Under the pieces are notes generated by a model, which was not told where the DNA came from, did no database searches, and was given only the letters and a program-made list of their open reading frames with translations. A program made the translations under genes and the position numbers. A stretch of DNA of 64,000 nucleotides, from the NCBI RefSeq assembly GCF_014205015.1, contig NZ_JACHMO010000001.1:6014001-6078000 (forward strand), given 5' to 3'. The stretch is from Saccharothrix ecbatanensis. Its GTDB lineage: Bacteria > Actinomycetota > Actinomycetes > Mycobacteriales > Pseudonocardiaceae. Of the stretch, positions 17,688-28,192 are shown piece by piece. The stretch's first letter is position 1. Every line of letters starts with the position of its first letter.

Positions 17688-17800
17688 ACCGCCCACGGGT
17701 GATCGGGCTCGCCGAGCGTGGTGCTCGGCCTACCGTTGCGGGTCAGCGCCGGAATTCGACCGGACTTCCCCCACGGGCGGTACCGGCGACCCTACGGCCC
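17688..17800 (-). ncRNA. cobalamin riboswitch
   Basis: On the minus strand the leader of the transporter operon carries the adenosylcobalamin aptamer core: GGGGGAAGTCCGGTCGAA, then TTCCGGCGCTGA, then CCCGCAACGGT. It ends with a B12-box-like AGCCCGATCACC (17698-17709). Closing arms ACCGCCC/GGGCGGT lie at 17775-17781 and 17688-17694. There is no obvious intrinsic terminator before btuC, so control by sequestration of the ribosome binding site is likely. The 5' boundary is approximate. Confidence 0.88.
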
Positions 17801-17810
17801 GCGAAGCGCT

Positions 17811-17844
17811 CAGGGCCACCACGACGGCTGCCGTGGTGGCCCTG
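17811..17844 (-). terminator. leuB terminator
   Basis: Perfect 13-bp inverted repeat CAGGGCCACCACG / CGTGGTGGCCCTG with an 8-nt loop. It lies beyond the 22-bp repeat array, so the array should be transcribed as part of the leuB 3' UTR. It also insulates the riboswitch. Confidence 0.8.
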
Positions 17845-17851
17845 ATCACGT

Positions 17852-18024
17852 GTTCCGAGCGTCGAACCCAGTGTTCTGGGCGTCGAACCCAGCGTTCCGA
17901 GCGTCGAACCCGCCGTTCTGAGCGTTGAACTCGGGGGTCCTGAACGTAGGACTCACGCGTTCTGAACGTAGGACTCACGGGTCTTGAGCGTTCGACACGC
18001 GGGTCCTGAGGGTTCGACTCGCGC
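17852..18024 (-). repeat. 22-bp stop-proximal repeat family, array 2 (8 units, leuB 3' UTR)
   Basis: Eight tandem units: three of 21 bp (17852-17914) and five of 22 bp (17915-18024). They end 4 nt before the leuB stop codon. On the minus strand the order from the stop is CGAGTCGAACCCTCAG, GTGTCGAACGCTCAAG, two GTGAGTCCTACGTTCAG, then CGAGTTCAACGCTCAG, then three GGGTTCGACGC variants. The array lies between the leuB stop and its terminator. Confidence 0.93.
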
Positions 18025-18028
18025 GGGG

Positions 18029-19066
18029 TCAGCCGGTTCGGACGTTGGACGAGACGAGCGCGGCGAGGCGGTCGCCCACCGCGTAGGTGGCACCGGGCGA
18101 CGAGTGGTCACGAGTCGCCAAATCAAAAGCCACCGACGCTTCGATCCTCCTGGCCGACTCCGACTCGCCCAGGTGGTCGAGCATCAGGGCGACGGAGAGG
18201 ACCGCCGCCGTCGGGTCCGCGATGCCCTGCCCCGCGATGTCCGGCGCGCTGCCGTGCACCGGCTCGAACATGCTCGGGTTGCGCCGCGTCACGTCGAGGT
18301 TCCCGGACGCCGCGAGACCGATGCCACCGGTCACCGCCGCCGCCAGGTCGGTCAGGATGTCGCCGAACAGGTTGTCCGTCACGATCACGTCGTACCGACC
18401 GGGGTCGGTGACCAGGTGGATCGTCGCCGCGTCCACGTGCTGGTACGCCACCGTCACGTCGGGGTGCTGCAACGACACCTCCTCCACCACCCGCGACCAC
18501 AACGACCCGGCGTGCGTGAGCACGTTGGTCTTGTGCACGAGCGTGAGGTGCTTGCGCGGCCGGTTCGCGGCACGGCCGAACGCGTCGCGCACCACCCGCT
18601 CCACGCCGAACGACGTGTTGATCGACACCTCGGTCGCGATCTCGTGCGGCGTGTCCTTGCGCAAGAGCCCGCCGTTGCCGGCGTACAGGCCCTCCGTGCC
18701 CTCTCGCACCACCACCATGTCGATCTCTGGCGGGTCGGCGATCGGGCTGCGCACACCCGGGTACAGCCGGGCCGGGCGCAGGTTCACGTGGTGGTCGAGT
18801 TCGAACCGGAGTCGGAGCAACAGACCGCGTTCCAGGATCCCGCTGGGCACCGACGGGTCGCCCACGGCGCCAAGCAGGATCGCGTCGTGCTGGCGGAGTT
18901 CCCCGAGCACGGACTCCGGCAGCAACTCACCTGTGGCGTGCCAACGCGCCGCGCCGAGGTCGTAGCGGGTGATCTCAGCCGCGGGAACGACCTCACCGAG
19001 TACCTTCAGGGCCTCGGCGACGACCTCGGGCCCGATCCCGTCTCCTGGGATCACTGCGAGCCGCAT
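18029..19066 (-). CDS. leuB: 3-isopropylmalate dehydrogenase
   Basis: NAD-dependent dehydrogenase of 345 residues that oxidises and decarboxylates 3-isopropylmalate to 2-oxoisocaproate, the last committed leucine step. N-terminal [16 protein letters not shown] and the substrate/metal region [25 protein letters not shown] (read in pieces) are diagnostic, with [13 protein letters not shown] near the C-terminus. The ATG at 19066 has GGGAGGTG 6 nt upstream. It is syntenic with Rv2995c. Its stop is followed at once by the 22-bp repeat array. Confidence 0.96.
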   Translation of the reverse strand: MRLAVIPGDGIGPEVVAEALKVLGEVVPAAEITRYDLGAARWHATGELLPESVLGELRQHDAILLGAVGDPSVPSGILERGLLLRLRFELDHHVNLRPARLYPGVRSPIADPPEIDMVVVREGTEGLYAGNGGLLRKDTPHEIATEVSINTSFGVERVVRDAFGRAANRPRKHLTLVHKTNVLTHAGSLWSRVVEEVSLQHPDVTVAYQHVDAATIHLVTDPGRYDVIVTDNLFGDILTDLAAAVTGGIGLAASGNLDVTRRNPSMFEPVHGSAPDIAGQGIADPTAAVLSVALMLDHLGESESARRIEASVAFDLATRDHSSPGATYAVGDRLAALVSSNVRTG

Positions 19067-19086
19067 CCACACACCTCCCAGGTATC

Positions 19087-19105
19087 AGTCCCAATGCGCG
19101 GGACT
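19087..19105 (-). promoter_or_regulatory. inverted repeat in the leuB upstream region
   Basis: AGTCCC-AATGCGC-GGGACT, a 6-bp inverted repeat 21 nt upstream of leuB and next to GATACC, a possible -10. It could be a regulator site. It differs in sequence from the leuC/ndgR operator, so binding by the same protein is not supported. Confidence 0.35.
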
Positions 19106-19244
19106 AGTTATCACTGCGAAAGGCTACCGGTCCGGAGCGCCGGAACCGCACTCGGAACACCCCTCCGTGGCCATATCTCCCGGACTGCGGGACACCCGAA
19201 CGGTTCAAGACACCCGTTCGGTCGTCACCCGATGCGCTTAAACG

Positions 19245-19282
19245 GCTCTGGCCGGCCGGGGCAACCCCCGACCGGCCAGAGC
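19245..19282 (-). terminator. subtilase gene terminator
   Basis: Hairpin with perfect 11-bp outer arms GCTCTGGCCGG / CCGGCCAGAGC and a G/C-rich inner part, starting 11 nt after the protease stop codon and followed by CGTTTAAG. Confidence 0.8.
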
Positions 19283-19293
19283 GACGCACGACG

Positions 19294-22200
19294 TCAGTCC
19301 GCTGAGCGGTTGCCCGAACGGCCCCGCACCTGCACCACGTCCGCCTTGTCACCCGAGGCGTTGTGGTGGTTCAGCACGAGCAGGCTGTCCGCGCGGTCGA
19401 GCACCAGCGACTCGGCGTCGCGGTTGACCACCAGCGCGGTGCCCGGGCGGGACTGGTAGGACAGCGCGGCGTCGCCGCCACCCTGCACCCACAGCCCCGG
19501 CTTGAGCGGGTCGAACGACAGCGCGGTCGGGATCGCGTCGATCAGGCCGTTGGACGAGCCCGGCGCCACGTAGAACCCGGCCACGCCGACCTGGTAGCTG
19601 ATCCGCGACGTGTCCGCCGACGGGTCGATGCCCAGTGCCGACAGCAGCACCGGCAGCACCACGACGTTGGTGTCGAACACGTTGGTGTCCACGTCGCCGA
19701 ACTGGCCGTTGACGCCCTGGATGTCGACGGTGGCGCCGGTGTTCAGGTCCACCGCGACGGAGACCAGGAGGTCGGTGTCGGTCAGCTTGGTCGCGTAGAC
19801 CTCGTAGTCGAACGCGCCGTCGCCGTTGGTGTCGATGTCGACGAACGGGATGGTGTTGTTGCCGAGGTTGTACCAGTTGCCCCAGGTCGACAGGCCGAAC
19901 GCGAGCAGCGACTGCTCCGGCTTGCCCTGCGCCTTGGCCAGCGGCGCGGTGGACGTGACGCCGACGTGACGCAGGTCTCCGCCCTTGGCCGTGTTGTTCA
20001 GCACGCAGTTGGAGGTGATGTTGCGGCGGCACTCCGGCAGCCGCGGCGAGGACGCCTGGAGTTCCAGGACGCTCACGAGCGACTTGTACGCGCCCTGGTC
20101 GACGCCACGGCCGGTCAGGTTCAGCACGCCCTGGCCGCCGCCCGTGATCCGGACGCTGCTCGGCGCGTTGATGTCGGCCACCGGCTTCGGCGCGGAGTAC
20201 ACCGGCACCCGCAGCGGGACCGCGGAGCCCTTGGTCGGCGTCAGCACGACCCGGCCCGACGCGTCGGCCAGGTACTGGCGCGGCGTGTCGAGGTGGTTCG
20301 CCTCGATCGTCGGGTCGACCGTCTTGCGCAGCGCGGCCGGGTCGTCGATCTTCAGCGTCACGGTGATCCGGGCGACGCCGCGAGGGCTGAGCCGCACGGT
20401 GGTCGCGGACAGGTCGTAGCGCACACCCGGGATCTGGGTCAGCGCCTCGTAGCCCACGGTGTAGTCCACCCAGTTGGTGGACTTGTTGACCACCTTGATG
20501 GTCTTGGTCCGCGAGACCGGCTGCGCCACCTCGACCGTGCCGAACGACGCGGACACGGCGCCCGGGTCGTCCTGCACGTAGGCGAGCACCTGGTTCTCCA
20601 CCGCGGCCTTGGCGTTGACGCGACCGGCGCCGACGCGGTTGGGCGCGTAGGTCTTGCCGTCCGCCTTGACGTCGGAGCCCGCGCTGTTCATGACCGCGGC
20701 CTTGACCTCTTCCGGCGTCCAGTCCGGGTGGACCTGGCGCACCAGCGCGGCGACACCGGCGATGTGCGGCGCGGCCATCGACGTGCCCGAGTTGACCATC
20801 GTCTTGTTGCCCGAGCCGACCAGCGCCGAGGCGATGGAGTCACCGGGGGCGGCCACGTCCGGCTTCACGACCGGGCCGCGCACGCCGCGCGAGGTGAACG
20901 AGCTGGGGGTGTCGGTGATCGACGCGTCGAACGTCGGCAGCGAGGTGCGCAGGTCGCCCGCCTGGCGGACCGCCAGCGTGCCCGCGGCCAGGGCCGGGCG
21001 CAGCGCCGAGGTGGCCGAGCCGGTGAGCTGGAACACCGGGATCGACGCGTTGCCGGAGATGCCCGCGTTGAAGTGCTCCAGGTTCGAGGTGAACACCGCG
21101 CCCACGGCGCCGGCCGCGGTGGCGTTGTTGGTCCGGCCGACCGAGCCGCAGCGACGCGTGGCGTCGTTGTCGTCCCACTCCAGCCACACCATCTTGCCCG
21201 CGACGGCGGCCTTGTCGGCGGCGTTGAACGCCAGGCAGCCGTCCTTGTTGGCCGGGTCGGACATCGCCACGACGGCTGCGCTGACGTTCGCGCCCTCGTA
21301 GTTGAAGGCCACGCTGTACTGGCCCGGCTTCTTGCCCGCCGAACCGGCCGGCGCGGTCACCTCGACCGCGTCGCGCAGCACGTAGGAGTCACGGGTGCTG
21401 GCCACGGTCAGCGCCTCGGGGGTGCTGCCCGGCGAGCCGCCGATGTCGTACAGGTCGCCGCCGTTGCCCGCGGAGAACACGGTGAGCACGCCGGAGGCGT
21501 TGAGCTTGCGCACGAACAGGCTGTCCGGGTCGTCCGGGGCGCCGTAGTCCGAGCCGAGCGACAGGTTGACCACGTCGAGGTGGTCGGAGAAGTCGCCGTC
21601 GCCGTCCGGGTCGAGCGCCCAGTCGAGGGCCTGCGCGGTGACGTTGGTCGAGCCGTCGCAGCCGAACACCTTCAGCGCGTACAGCAGGGCCTTCGGCGCG
21701 GTGCCGGGGCCGATGCGCATCGCGTCCAGCGCTTCGGGGGTGAGCTTGGTGTAGTCGCCCTTGAACGTGGCGCCGTCGGCGTTGACGCCGAAGCCCGCGG
21801 CGGTGCCGGCGACGTGCGAGCCGTGGCCGTTGCAGTCCAGCGGGTTCGGGTCCGGCTTCGGCGTGTTCAGCGCCGGGTCGTCGCTGCTGCCGTCGTAGGC
21901 GTTGCCGACGAAGTCGTAGCCGCCGACCACCTTGGCGGTCGGGAAGTAGGAGGCGTCGACCTTGGTCTCGTCGATCGCCTCGAACGCCTCGATGGTGCCG
22001 GGGCCGGCGAAGTCGCTGTGGGTGTAGTCGATGCCCGTGTCGACGATGCCGATGCGGGTGTCGTCACCGAGCTTGCCGTACTCCTGCCACGCCTTGAGCG
22101 TGTTCGTCAGCTGCACGGCGGTGGAGTTCTGGCGGACCTTCGGCACCACGGTGCGCACGGACTTCACGTCCGCGCGCTGGGCCAGTTCGCGCACCTTCGC

Positions 22201-22623
22201 GGCGTCGGCCTGGACGACCACGCCCGGCACGCCGTTCGCGGTCCGGAACAGCTCCTTGGTCGCCGAGTCCTTGCCCTTGAGGGCGTCGACGACCACGTCG
22301 GTGACCCGGCCGGTGTCGTTCTTGGTGGCCTTGGCGGCGTCCTTCGCCTGCTGCTTGGTCGCGCCCTTGCCGGTCTGCTCGGCGAACGTGTCGACGGCCG
22401 GCTTGGCCTCCAACTCCACGAACGCGGTGACGCGGCCCTTGGCGGCGGTCAGCCGGTCGGACACCTTCAACTGCAACTTGCCCGCGTCCAGTCCGCGCGC
22501 GGCGGCGACGGACGGCGCCAGTGGATCATCGGCGGCCAGCGCGGTACCGGCGGTGGACCCTGCGACGAGTATCGCGGCCAACACCGGCACGGCTGATCTG
22601 GCGACAAGGCGAGATCGGCTCAC
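19294..22623 (-). CDS. secreted S8 subtilisin-like serine protease with PA insert
   Basis: Large exported subtilase of 1109 residues from the GTG at 22623; a TTG at 22635 would add four. A signal peptide ends near TAGTALA, followed by an I9-like propeptide region. The catalytic triad is intact: Asp about 195 in GIVDTGIDYTHSDF, His about 267 in NGHGSHVAG, Ser about 614 in NSGTSMAAPH. A protease-associated (PA) domain is inserted at about 435-555, and about 450 residues of C-terminal beta-rich domains follow. It probably degrades extracellular protein. The gene sits between leuB and serA, where M. tuberculosis has none, so it looks like a lineage insertion. Confidence 0.93.
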   Translation of the reverse strand: MSRSRLVARSAVPVLAAILVAGSTAGTALAADDPLAPSVAAARGLDAGKLQLKVSDRLTAAKGRVTAFVELEAKPAVDTFAEQTGKGATKQQAKDAAKATKNDTGRVTDVVVDALKGKDSATKELFRTANGVPGVVVQADAAKVRELAQRADVKSVRTVVPKVRQNSTAVQLTNTLKAWQEYGKLGDDTRIGIVDTGIDYTHSDFAGPGTIEAFEAIDETKVDASYFPTAKVVGGYDFVGNAYDGSSDDPALNTPKPDPNPLDCNGHGSHVAGTAAGFGVNADGATFKGDYTKLTPEALDAMRIGPGTAPKALLYALKVFGCDGSTNVTAQALDWALDPDGDGDFSDHLDVVNLSLGSDYGAPDDPDSLFVRKLNASGVLTVFSAGNGGDLYDIGGSPGSTPEALTVASTRDSYVLRDAVEVTAPAGSAGKKPGQYSVAFNYEGANVSAAVVAMSDPANKDGCLAFNAADKAAVAGKMVWLEWDDNDATRRCGSVGRTNNATAAGAVGAVFTSNLEHFNAGISGNASIPVFQLTGSATSALRPALAAGTLAVRQAGDLRTSLPTFDASITDTPSSFTSRGVRGPVVKPDVAAPGDSIASALVGSGNKTMVNSGTSMAAPHIAGVAALVRQVHPDWTPEEVKAAVMNSAGSDVKADGKTYAPNRVGAGRVNAKAAVENQVLAYVQDDPGAVSASFGTVEVAQPVSRTKTIKVVNKSTNWVDYTVGYEALTQIPGVRYDLSATTVRLSPRGVARITVTLKIDDPAALRKTVDPTIEANHLDTPRQYLADASGRVVLTPTKGSAVPLRVPVYSAPKPVADINAPSSVRITGGGQGVLNLTGRGVDQGAYKSLVSVLELQASSPRLPECRRNITSNCVLNNTAKGGDLRHVGVTSTAPLAKAQGKPEQSLLAFGLSTWGNWYNLGNNTIPFVDIDTNGDGAFDYEVYATKLTDTDLLVSVAVDLNTGATVDIQGVNGQFGDVDTNVFDTNVVVLPVLLSALGIDPSADTSRISYQVGVAGFYVAPGSSNGLIDAIPTALSFDPLKPGLWVQGGGDAALSYQSRPGTALVVNRDAESLVLDRADSLLVLNHHNASGDKADVVQVRGRSGNRSAD

Positions 22624-22820
22624 AACGTGCCCCAACCGAGGTCGGATTCGACCGGGCAGGCAGCGTCGTGAATCGGGGGAACTGCCCGCGTGGTGCCGTG
22701 CCCTCTACGGCACCGGGTCAACCTCGTGGGAGGGAACCTAACCGCTCGATCGAGTCGATCAATTCGTCCGAACGAGTGACGACACCCACAGTTTTGACGA
22801 CTAACCGTTAAGTGTGACAC

Positions 22821-22860
22821 CGCCGAGACCTGCGGCGATATACATCGGCAGGTCTCGGCG
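22821..22860 (-). terminator. serA terminator
   Basis: Perfect 13-bp inverted repeat CGCCGAGACCTGC / GCAGGTCTCGGCG with a 14-nt loop, 26 nt after the serA stop. The remaining 200 bp up to the protease gene shows no gene. Confidence 0.85.
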
Positions 22861-22886
22861 GCGTTACTCCGTTTCGGGGACGCAGA

Positions 22887-24476
22887 TCAGTCGAAGTTGA
22901 CCGAGCGCACCGTGCGGGCGCCGACGGACGCGCCGATCGGGTCGAGCACCGCGGTGTCCACCGGGCGGTCGACGCGCAGCAGCATGAACGCGTCCGCGCC
23001 GTCCTTGGTCTGGCTGATCTGCGCGGCCTCGACGTTCACGCCGGCCTCGCCGAGCAGCGTGCCGACGGTGCCCATCACGCCCGGCCGGTCCGGGTACTCC
23101 AGCAGCAGCACGTTGCCCTCGGCACGCAGGTCGAAGCTGCGGCCGTTGACGCCGACCAGCTTCTCGACCTGGTCGAGACCCGTGAGCGTGCCCGACACGG
23201 TGATGACCGCGCCGTCCGCCTGCACCGCGCGCACCGTGACCAGGCTGCGGTGGTTGGCGCTCTCCGGCTCCTTCACCAGGTCGACGCTCACGCCGAGCGA
23301 GGTGGCCAGGCCCGGCGCGTTGACGAAGGTGACCTGCTCCTCGACCACGCTGGAGAACACGCCGCGCAGCGCGGCCAGCGGCAGCACCGCGACGTCCTCG
23401 CTGGACAGCTCGCCGCGCACCTCGATGGTGACCGAGGTCGGGGCCTTCGCGCTCAGCGCCGCGACCACCGTGCCGAGCTTCTGCACCAGCGGCAGGTACG
23501 GGCGGACCTCTTCGCCGACCACACCGCCGCCCTGCACGTTCACCGCGTCCGGCACGAAGTCTCCGGCCAGCGCGAGCAGCACCGACTTGGCCACGTCCGT
23601 GCCCGCCCGGTCCTGCGCCTCCGTGGTGGACGCGCCCAGGTGCGGCGTGACCACGACGTTCGGCAGGCCGAACAGCGGGCTCTCGGTGGTGGGCTCGGTG
23701 GAGAACACGTCGATGCCCGCGCCGCCGACCTGGCCCTCCTTCACGGCCTCGGCCAGCGCGTCCTCGTCGACCAGACCGCCGCGGGCCGCGTTGACGATGA
23801 TCACGCCGCGCTTGGCCTTGGCCAGCTGGGCGGCGCCGATCAGGCCCTTGGTCTCCGGGGTCTTCGGCAGGTGGATGGAGATGAAGTCGGCGCGCTCCAG
23901 CAGCTCCTCCAGCGTCACCAGCTCGATGCCGAGCTGCGAGGCGCGGGCGGCGCTGACGTACGGGTCGTACGCGATGAGCTCGGTGCCGAAGGCGGCGATG
24001 CGGGCGGCGAACAGCTGGCCGATCTTGCCCAGGCCCACCACGCCGACCGTCTTGCCCTGGACCTCGACGCCGTTGAACTTGCTGCGCTTCCACTCGTTGG
24101 CCTGGAGGGTGGCGTGCGCGGCCGGGATCTGGCGTGCGGTGGCGAGCAGCAGCGCGACGGCGTGCTCGGCGGCGCTGACGATGTTCGAGGTGGGCGCGTT
24201 GACCACCATCACGCCGCGCTCGGTGGCGGCGGGCACCTCGACGTTGTCCAGCCCCACGCCCGCGCGGGCGACGACCTTCAGCTTGGTGGTGGCCTGGAAG
24301 ACCTCGGCGTTCACCTTGGTGGCGGAGCGGACCAGGAGTGCGTCGGCGTCGGCGACGGCTTCGAGCAGCGCGGGACGGTCGGTGCCGTCGACGTGGCGCA
24401 CCTCGAAGCCATCACCGAAGACGTCGAGAACGGACGGTGCGAGCTTCTCGGCGATGAGGACAACGGGCTTGGTCAC
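22887..24476 (-). CDS. serA: D-3-phosphoglycerate dehydrogenase, long form with ASB and ACT domains
   Basis: First enzyme of serine synthesis, oxidising 3-phosphoglycerate with NAD. The 529-residue length matches the mycobacterial type 1 enzyme. Residues 1-315 hold the catalytic and nucleotide-binding domains, with VGLGKIGQLFAAR and the catalytic region NAARGGLVDE and HLGASTTEAQ. An intervening ASB domain spans about 315-450. A C-terminal ACT domain (about 455-529, PDRPGVMGTVG) mediates serine feedback. The GTG at 24476 is preceded by GGGAG. Position after leuB matches Rv2996c. Confidence 0.96.
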   Translation of the reverse strand: MTKPVVLIAEKLAPSVLDVFGDGFEVRHVDGTDRPALLEAVADADALLVRSATKVNAEVFQATTKLKVVARAGVGLDNVEVPAATERGVMVVNAPTSNIVSAAEHAVALLLATARQIPAAHATLQANEWKRSKFNGVEVQGKTVGVVGLGKIGQLFAARIAAFGTELIAYDPYVSAARASQLGIELVTLEELLERADFISIHLPKTPETKGLIGAAQLAKAKRGVIIVNAARGGLVDEDALAEAVKEGQVGGAGIDVFSTEPTTESPLFGLPNVVVTPHLGASTTEAQDRAGTDVAKSVLLALAGDFVPDAVNVQGGGVVGEEVRPYLPLVQKLGTVVAALSAKAPTSVTIEVRGELSSEDVAVLPLAALRGVFSSVVEEQVTFVNAPGLATSLGVSVDLVKEPESANHRSLVTVRAVQADGAVITVSGTLTGLDQVEKLVGVNGRSFDLRAEGNVLLLEYPDRPGVMGTVGTLLGEAGVNVEAAQISQTKDGADAFMLLRVDRPVDTAVLDPIGASVGARTVRSVNFD

Positions 24477-24825
24477 GGACGTCGCTCCCGGAGGTGTGAA
24501 CGGGTGGGGCGCGCGGGGCCGTCGAGCAGGTCGTCACCCGCGCCGGCCGGCCACGACAATGTGTCCGGTTTGTTAACAAGCATAGTCGGCTCCTGCCCCG
24601 CGACTGACATCCGGGTGCCCCGTTTCACCTGCTGGAACACGGTACGCGCGTCCTACAAGGACACGAGCGGACGACTCGCGACGCCGGAGACTCGCGGCGC
24701 CGGAGTGGAGGGCTCGCGGGGTGGCCGGTTGTCAGTTGTTCGCCTGACATCGCGGGCGTCGCGGGAACCGTATGTTCCGAAGCGGCGTGGCTGCGCCGGC
24801 CGCGAACCACAGGGGAGATTTCAGC
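24477..24825. other. 349-bp divergent gap upstream of serA
   Basis: No gene is seen. On the serA strand TATGCT (24580-24585, minus) could be a -10, immediately upstream of the palindrome TTGTTAACAA (24570-24579), which may be an operator. The remainder holds the upstream region of the rightward membrane-protein gene. Confidence 0.5.
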
Positions 24826-26214
24826 TTGTCCCACCAGTCGCAAGGTCCTCAGCACCCTCGGCAGCCGCACTACCCGCCGCAGCACTATCCCCCGTCCGCC
24901 CTGCCGATGCAGCAGACGATGGCGGCTCCGCCAGGCACGCCGAAGAAGCGCAAGGGCCCGTTGGTCGCGGTGATCATCGCCGTGGTGCTGGTGCTCGGTG
25001 GCGCCGGTGGAGTGTGGTACTGGCAGGCGGACAGCGGCTCGTCGGCGGCGACCGAGGACCTCCCGAAGAACTCGAGGCTGGAGCAGTTGACGGCTCCCGA
25101 CCCGGGAGCGCTGCGGTACGGCGACGGGGTCGACGCGATGTGCGGCGCGATGGAGAAGGCGATGACCGCCCGCGGCTACCGGCGGATCTCCGGGAGCACG
25201 ACGGAAGGCGGGATCAACTGCCGCTTCATCACGCCCGGACTGTCCTTGTTGACCGACGGCGCGATCATGATGAGTTCCGACGTCGCCATCTGGCGAGACG
25301 GAGCCGAGGACCGCTACCAGCGCTTCTTCGACAAAGCCGTGCGCATGCGGGACGCGGAGCAGAAGAACCCCGAGTACGAGTCGACCAAGATCGAGCACTT
25401 CCCCGCAGGCGACGGGGGGTACGTCTTCCACCGGGTGAGGAAGGCCGCCGGGGCCACCGGCGCGCGAACCGACACCGAGGCGTTGTTCCGGTCGGGCGAC
25501 GACCTCGTGTGGGTCGCGGTGTGGGGCAACGTCCACCGCGCGGCCAAGGACGGTGAGCGTGTGCTGGCCGACCCGCTCACCGAGGAGATCACCTATCGGG
25601 AGATCTCCGACATCGTCAAGTCGCTCAGCGGCGAGGGGAAGCCGGGCGACCCGCAGATCACCAAGCCCGATCTGGCGGAGCACCCGACCCTGGCCGCGGC
25701 GAAGGCGAACCCGGTTGCCGAGGGAACCACGGGCGACAAGGTGTGCGCGAAGTTCGAAGCGGCGGCCGCCGGGAAGTTGGCTGTCACCCGCGTCGCCAAC
25801 CGCTCTGCTTGTACGTACGAGCCACCCAAAGGCACGTCGCACAAAGATGGTTCCGTGCACCGCAAGGTGGAAATCAGCGTCGGCTTGGGCCAGAAGAACT
25901 CGAACACGCCCGCCGAGGAAGACATGGCGAGGGAGTTGCAGAGTCTGGTGGAACGAGCGTCCGACAAGACGTACGAGTTCGGCCGGATCCACGAACTCCC
26001 GGTGGGCGATGCCGGCTACGCGGTTTATTACACCGTGAAAGGCGCCGGGGGTGACAGTTCGGGTTCCGTGCAGGCGGGCTACGTGGTTGGCGACACGACG
26101 CATGTCTTGATCAAGGTCACCACCAGGGTCGCCAACGGAAAGGATATGGTCGCGCCGCCCGAGGACGCCATGATCACCGACTTGGCGACCGTTCTGACCG
26201 CGATCGGGAGCTGA
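24826..26214 (+). CDS. single-pass membrane protein with two related extracellular domains
   Basis: Unrecognised 462-residue protein. The N-terminus (1-41) is a Pro/Gln/His-rich cytoplasmic segment, then basic KKRKGP and one transmembrane helix (about 45-65, VAVIIAVVLVLGGAGGVWYW). Two extracellular repeats of about 170 residues follow. Each starts with a helix containing a Cys (DAMCGAMEKAM; DKVCAKFEAAA) and has a second Cys about 25-30 residues on (GGINCRFITP; NRSACTYEPP), suggesting one disulfide per domain. Arrangement and length resemble actinobacterial DUF3558-like exported proteins, but I cannot assign a family. The TTG at 24826 is chosen because AGGGGAG lies 8 nt upstream. Confidence 0.75.
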   Translation: MSHQSQGPQHPRQPHYPPQHYPPSALPMQQTMAAPPGTPKKRKGPLVAVIIAVVLVLGGAGGVWYWQADSGSSAATEDLPKNSRLEQLTAPDPGALRYGDGVDAMCGAMEKAMTARGYRRISGSTTEGGINCRFITPGLSLLTDGAIMMSSDVAIWRDGAEDRYQRFFDKAVRMRDAEQKNPEYESTKIEHFPAGDGGYVFHRVRKAAGATGARTDTEALFRSGDDLVWVAVWGNVHRAAKDGERVLADPLTEEITYREISDIVKSLSGEGKPGDPQITKPDLAEHPTLAAAKANPVAEGTTGDKVCAKFEAAAAGKLAVTRVANRSACTYEPPKGTSHKDGSVHRKVEISVGLGQKNSNTPAEEDMARELQSLVERASDKTYEFGRIHELPVGDAGYAVYYTVKGAGGDSSGSVQAGYVVGDTTHVLIKVTTRVANGKDMVAPPEDAMITDLATVLTAIGS

Positions 26215-26252
26215 CGGGGCGCGGTGGCGCCGCCGCGGGAGCCGCCGGCGGC

Positions 26253-26522
26253 TCACCAGGGTTCGTCGAACTCGCCGTCCTTGACGCCGAGGATGAACGC
26301 CTCCCACTCGGCGGGCGTGAAGACGAGGACCGGGCCCTCGGGGTGGGCCGAGTTTCGCATCGCCGTGTACGTCACGCCGTCGGTGTGCTCGACGAACGCG
26401 ATCTCGACGTGCTCCTCTTCCTCCTCTGCGCCCTCGTCGCTGCGGATCCACTCGGCGGCGGTGAGGTCGAGGTTGCCCCGGACGTGGGCCTTGTCGTCGT
26501 AGATGGGCGCGCTGTCGGTCAT
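26253..26522 (-). CDS. DUF397 protein
   Basis: 89-residue member of DUF397, small actinobacterial proteins usually encoded beside an XRE-type regulator. The hallmark C-terminus is present: RNSAHPEGPVLVFTPAEWEAF followed by GVKDGEFDEPW. An acidic run (EEEEEH) precedes it. Here it is an orphan: the neighbours are ilvC and a membrane protein, with no helix-turn-helix gene nearby. The ATG at 26522 gives the family-like N-terminus; TATACC 9 nt before it could be a -10, suggesting a short or absent leader. Confidence 0.85.
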   Translation of the reverse strand: MTDSAPIYDDKAHVRGNLDLTAAEWIRSDEGAEEEEEHVEIAFVEHTDGVTYTAMRNSAHPEGPVLVFTPAEWEAFILGVKDGEFDEPW

Positions 26523-26537
26523 GGCCCTAGGTATACC

Positions 26538-26571
26538 GGAGCCCGCAGCGTTCGAGAACACTGCGGGCTCC
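26538..26571 (-). terminator. ilvBNC operon terminator
   Basis: Perfect 11-bp inverted repeat GGAGCCCGCAG / CTGCGGGCTCC with a 12-nt loop, 20 nt past the ilvC stop. It separates ilvC from the DUF397 gene. Confidence 0.85.
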
Positions 26572-26591
26572 GAGGGGGTGAAACGCTGGTC

Positions 26592-28143
<1,552 letters not shown>

Positions 28144-28192
28144 CACGTCTCGTCACTCGTCCTCGTCGTTGCGATCCACGCCGCTCGGGCGC

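Noticed and set aside
19363..22596. 1077-codon open frame antisense to the subtilase gene
   Set aside because: It is a high-GC mirror of a clear protease gene, with low-complexity Arg/Val/His-rich translation and no family motif.
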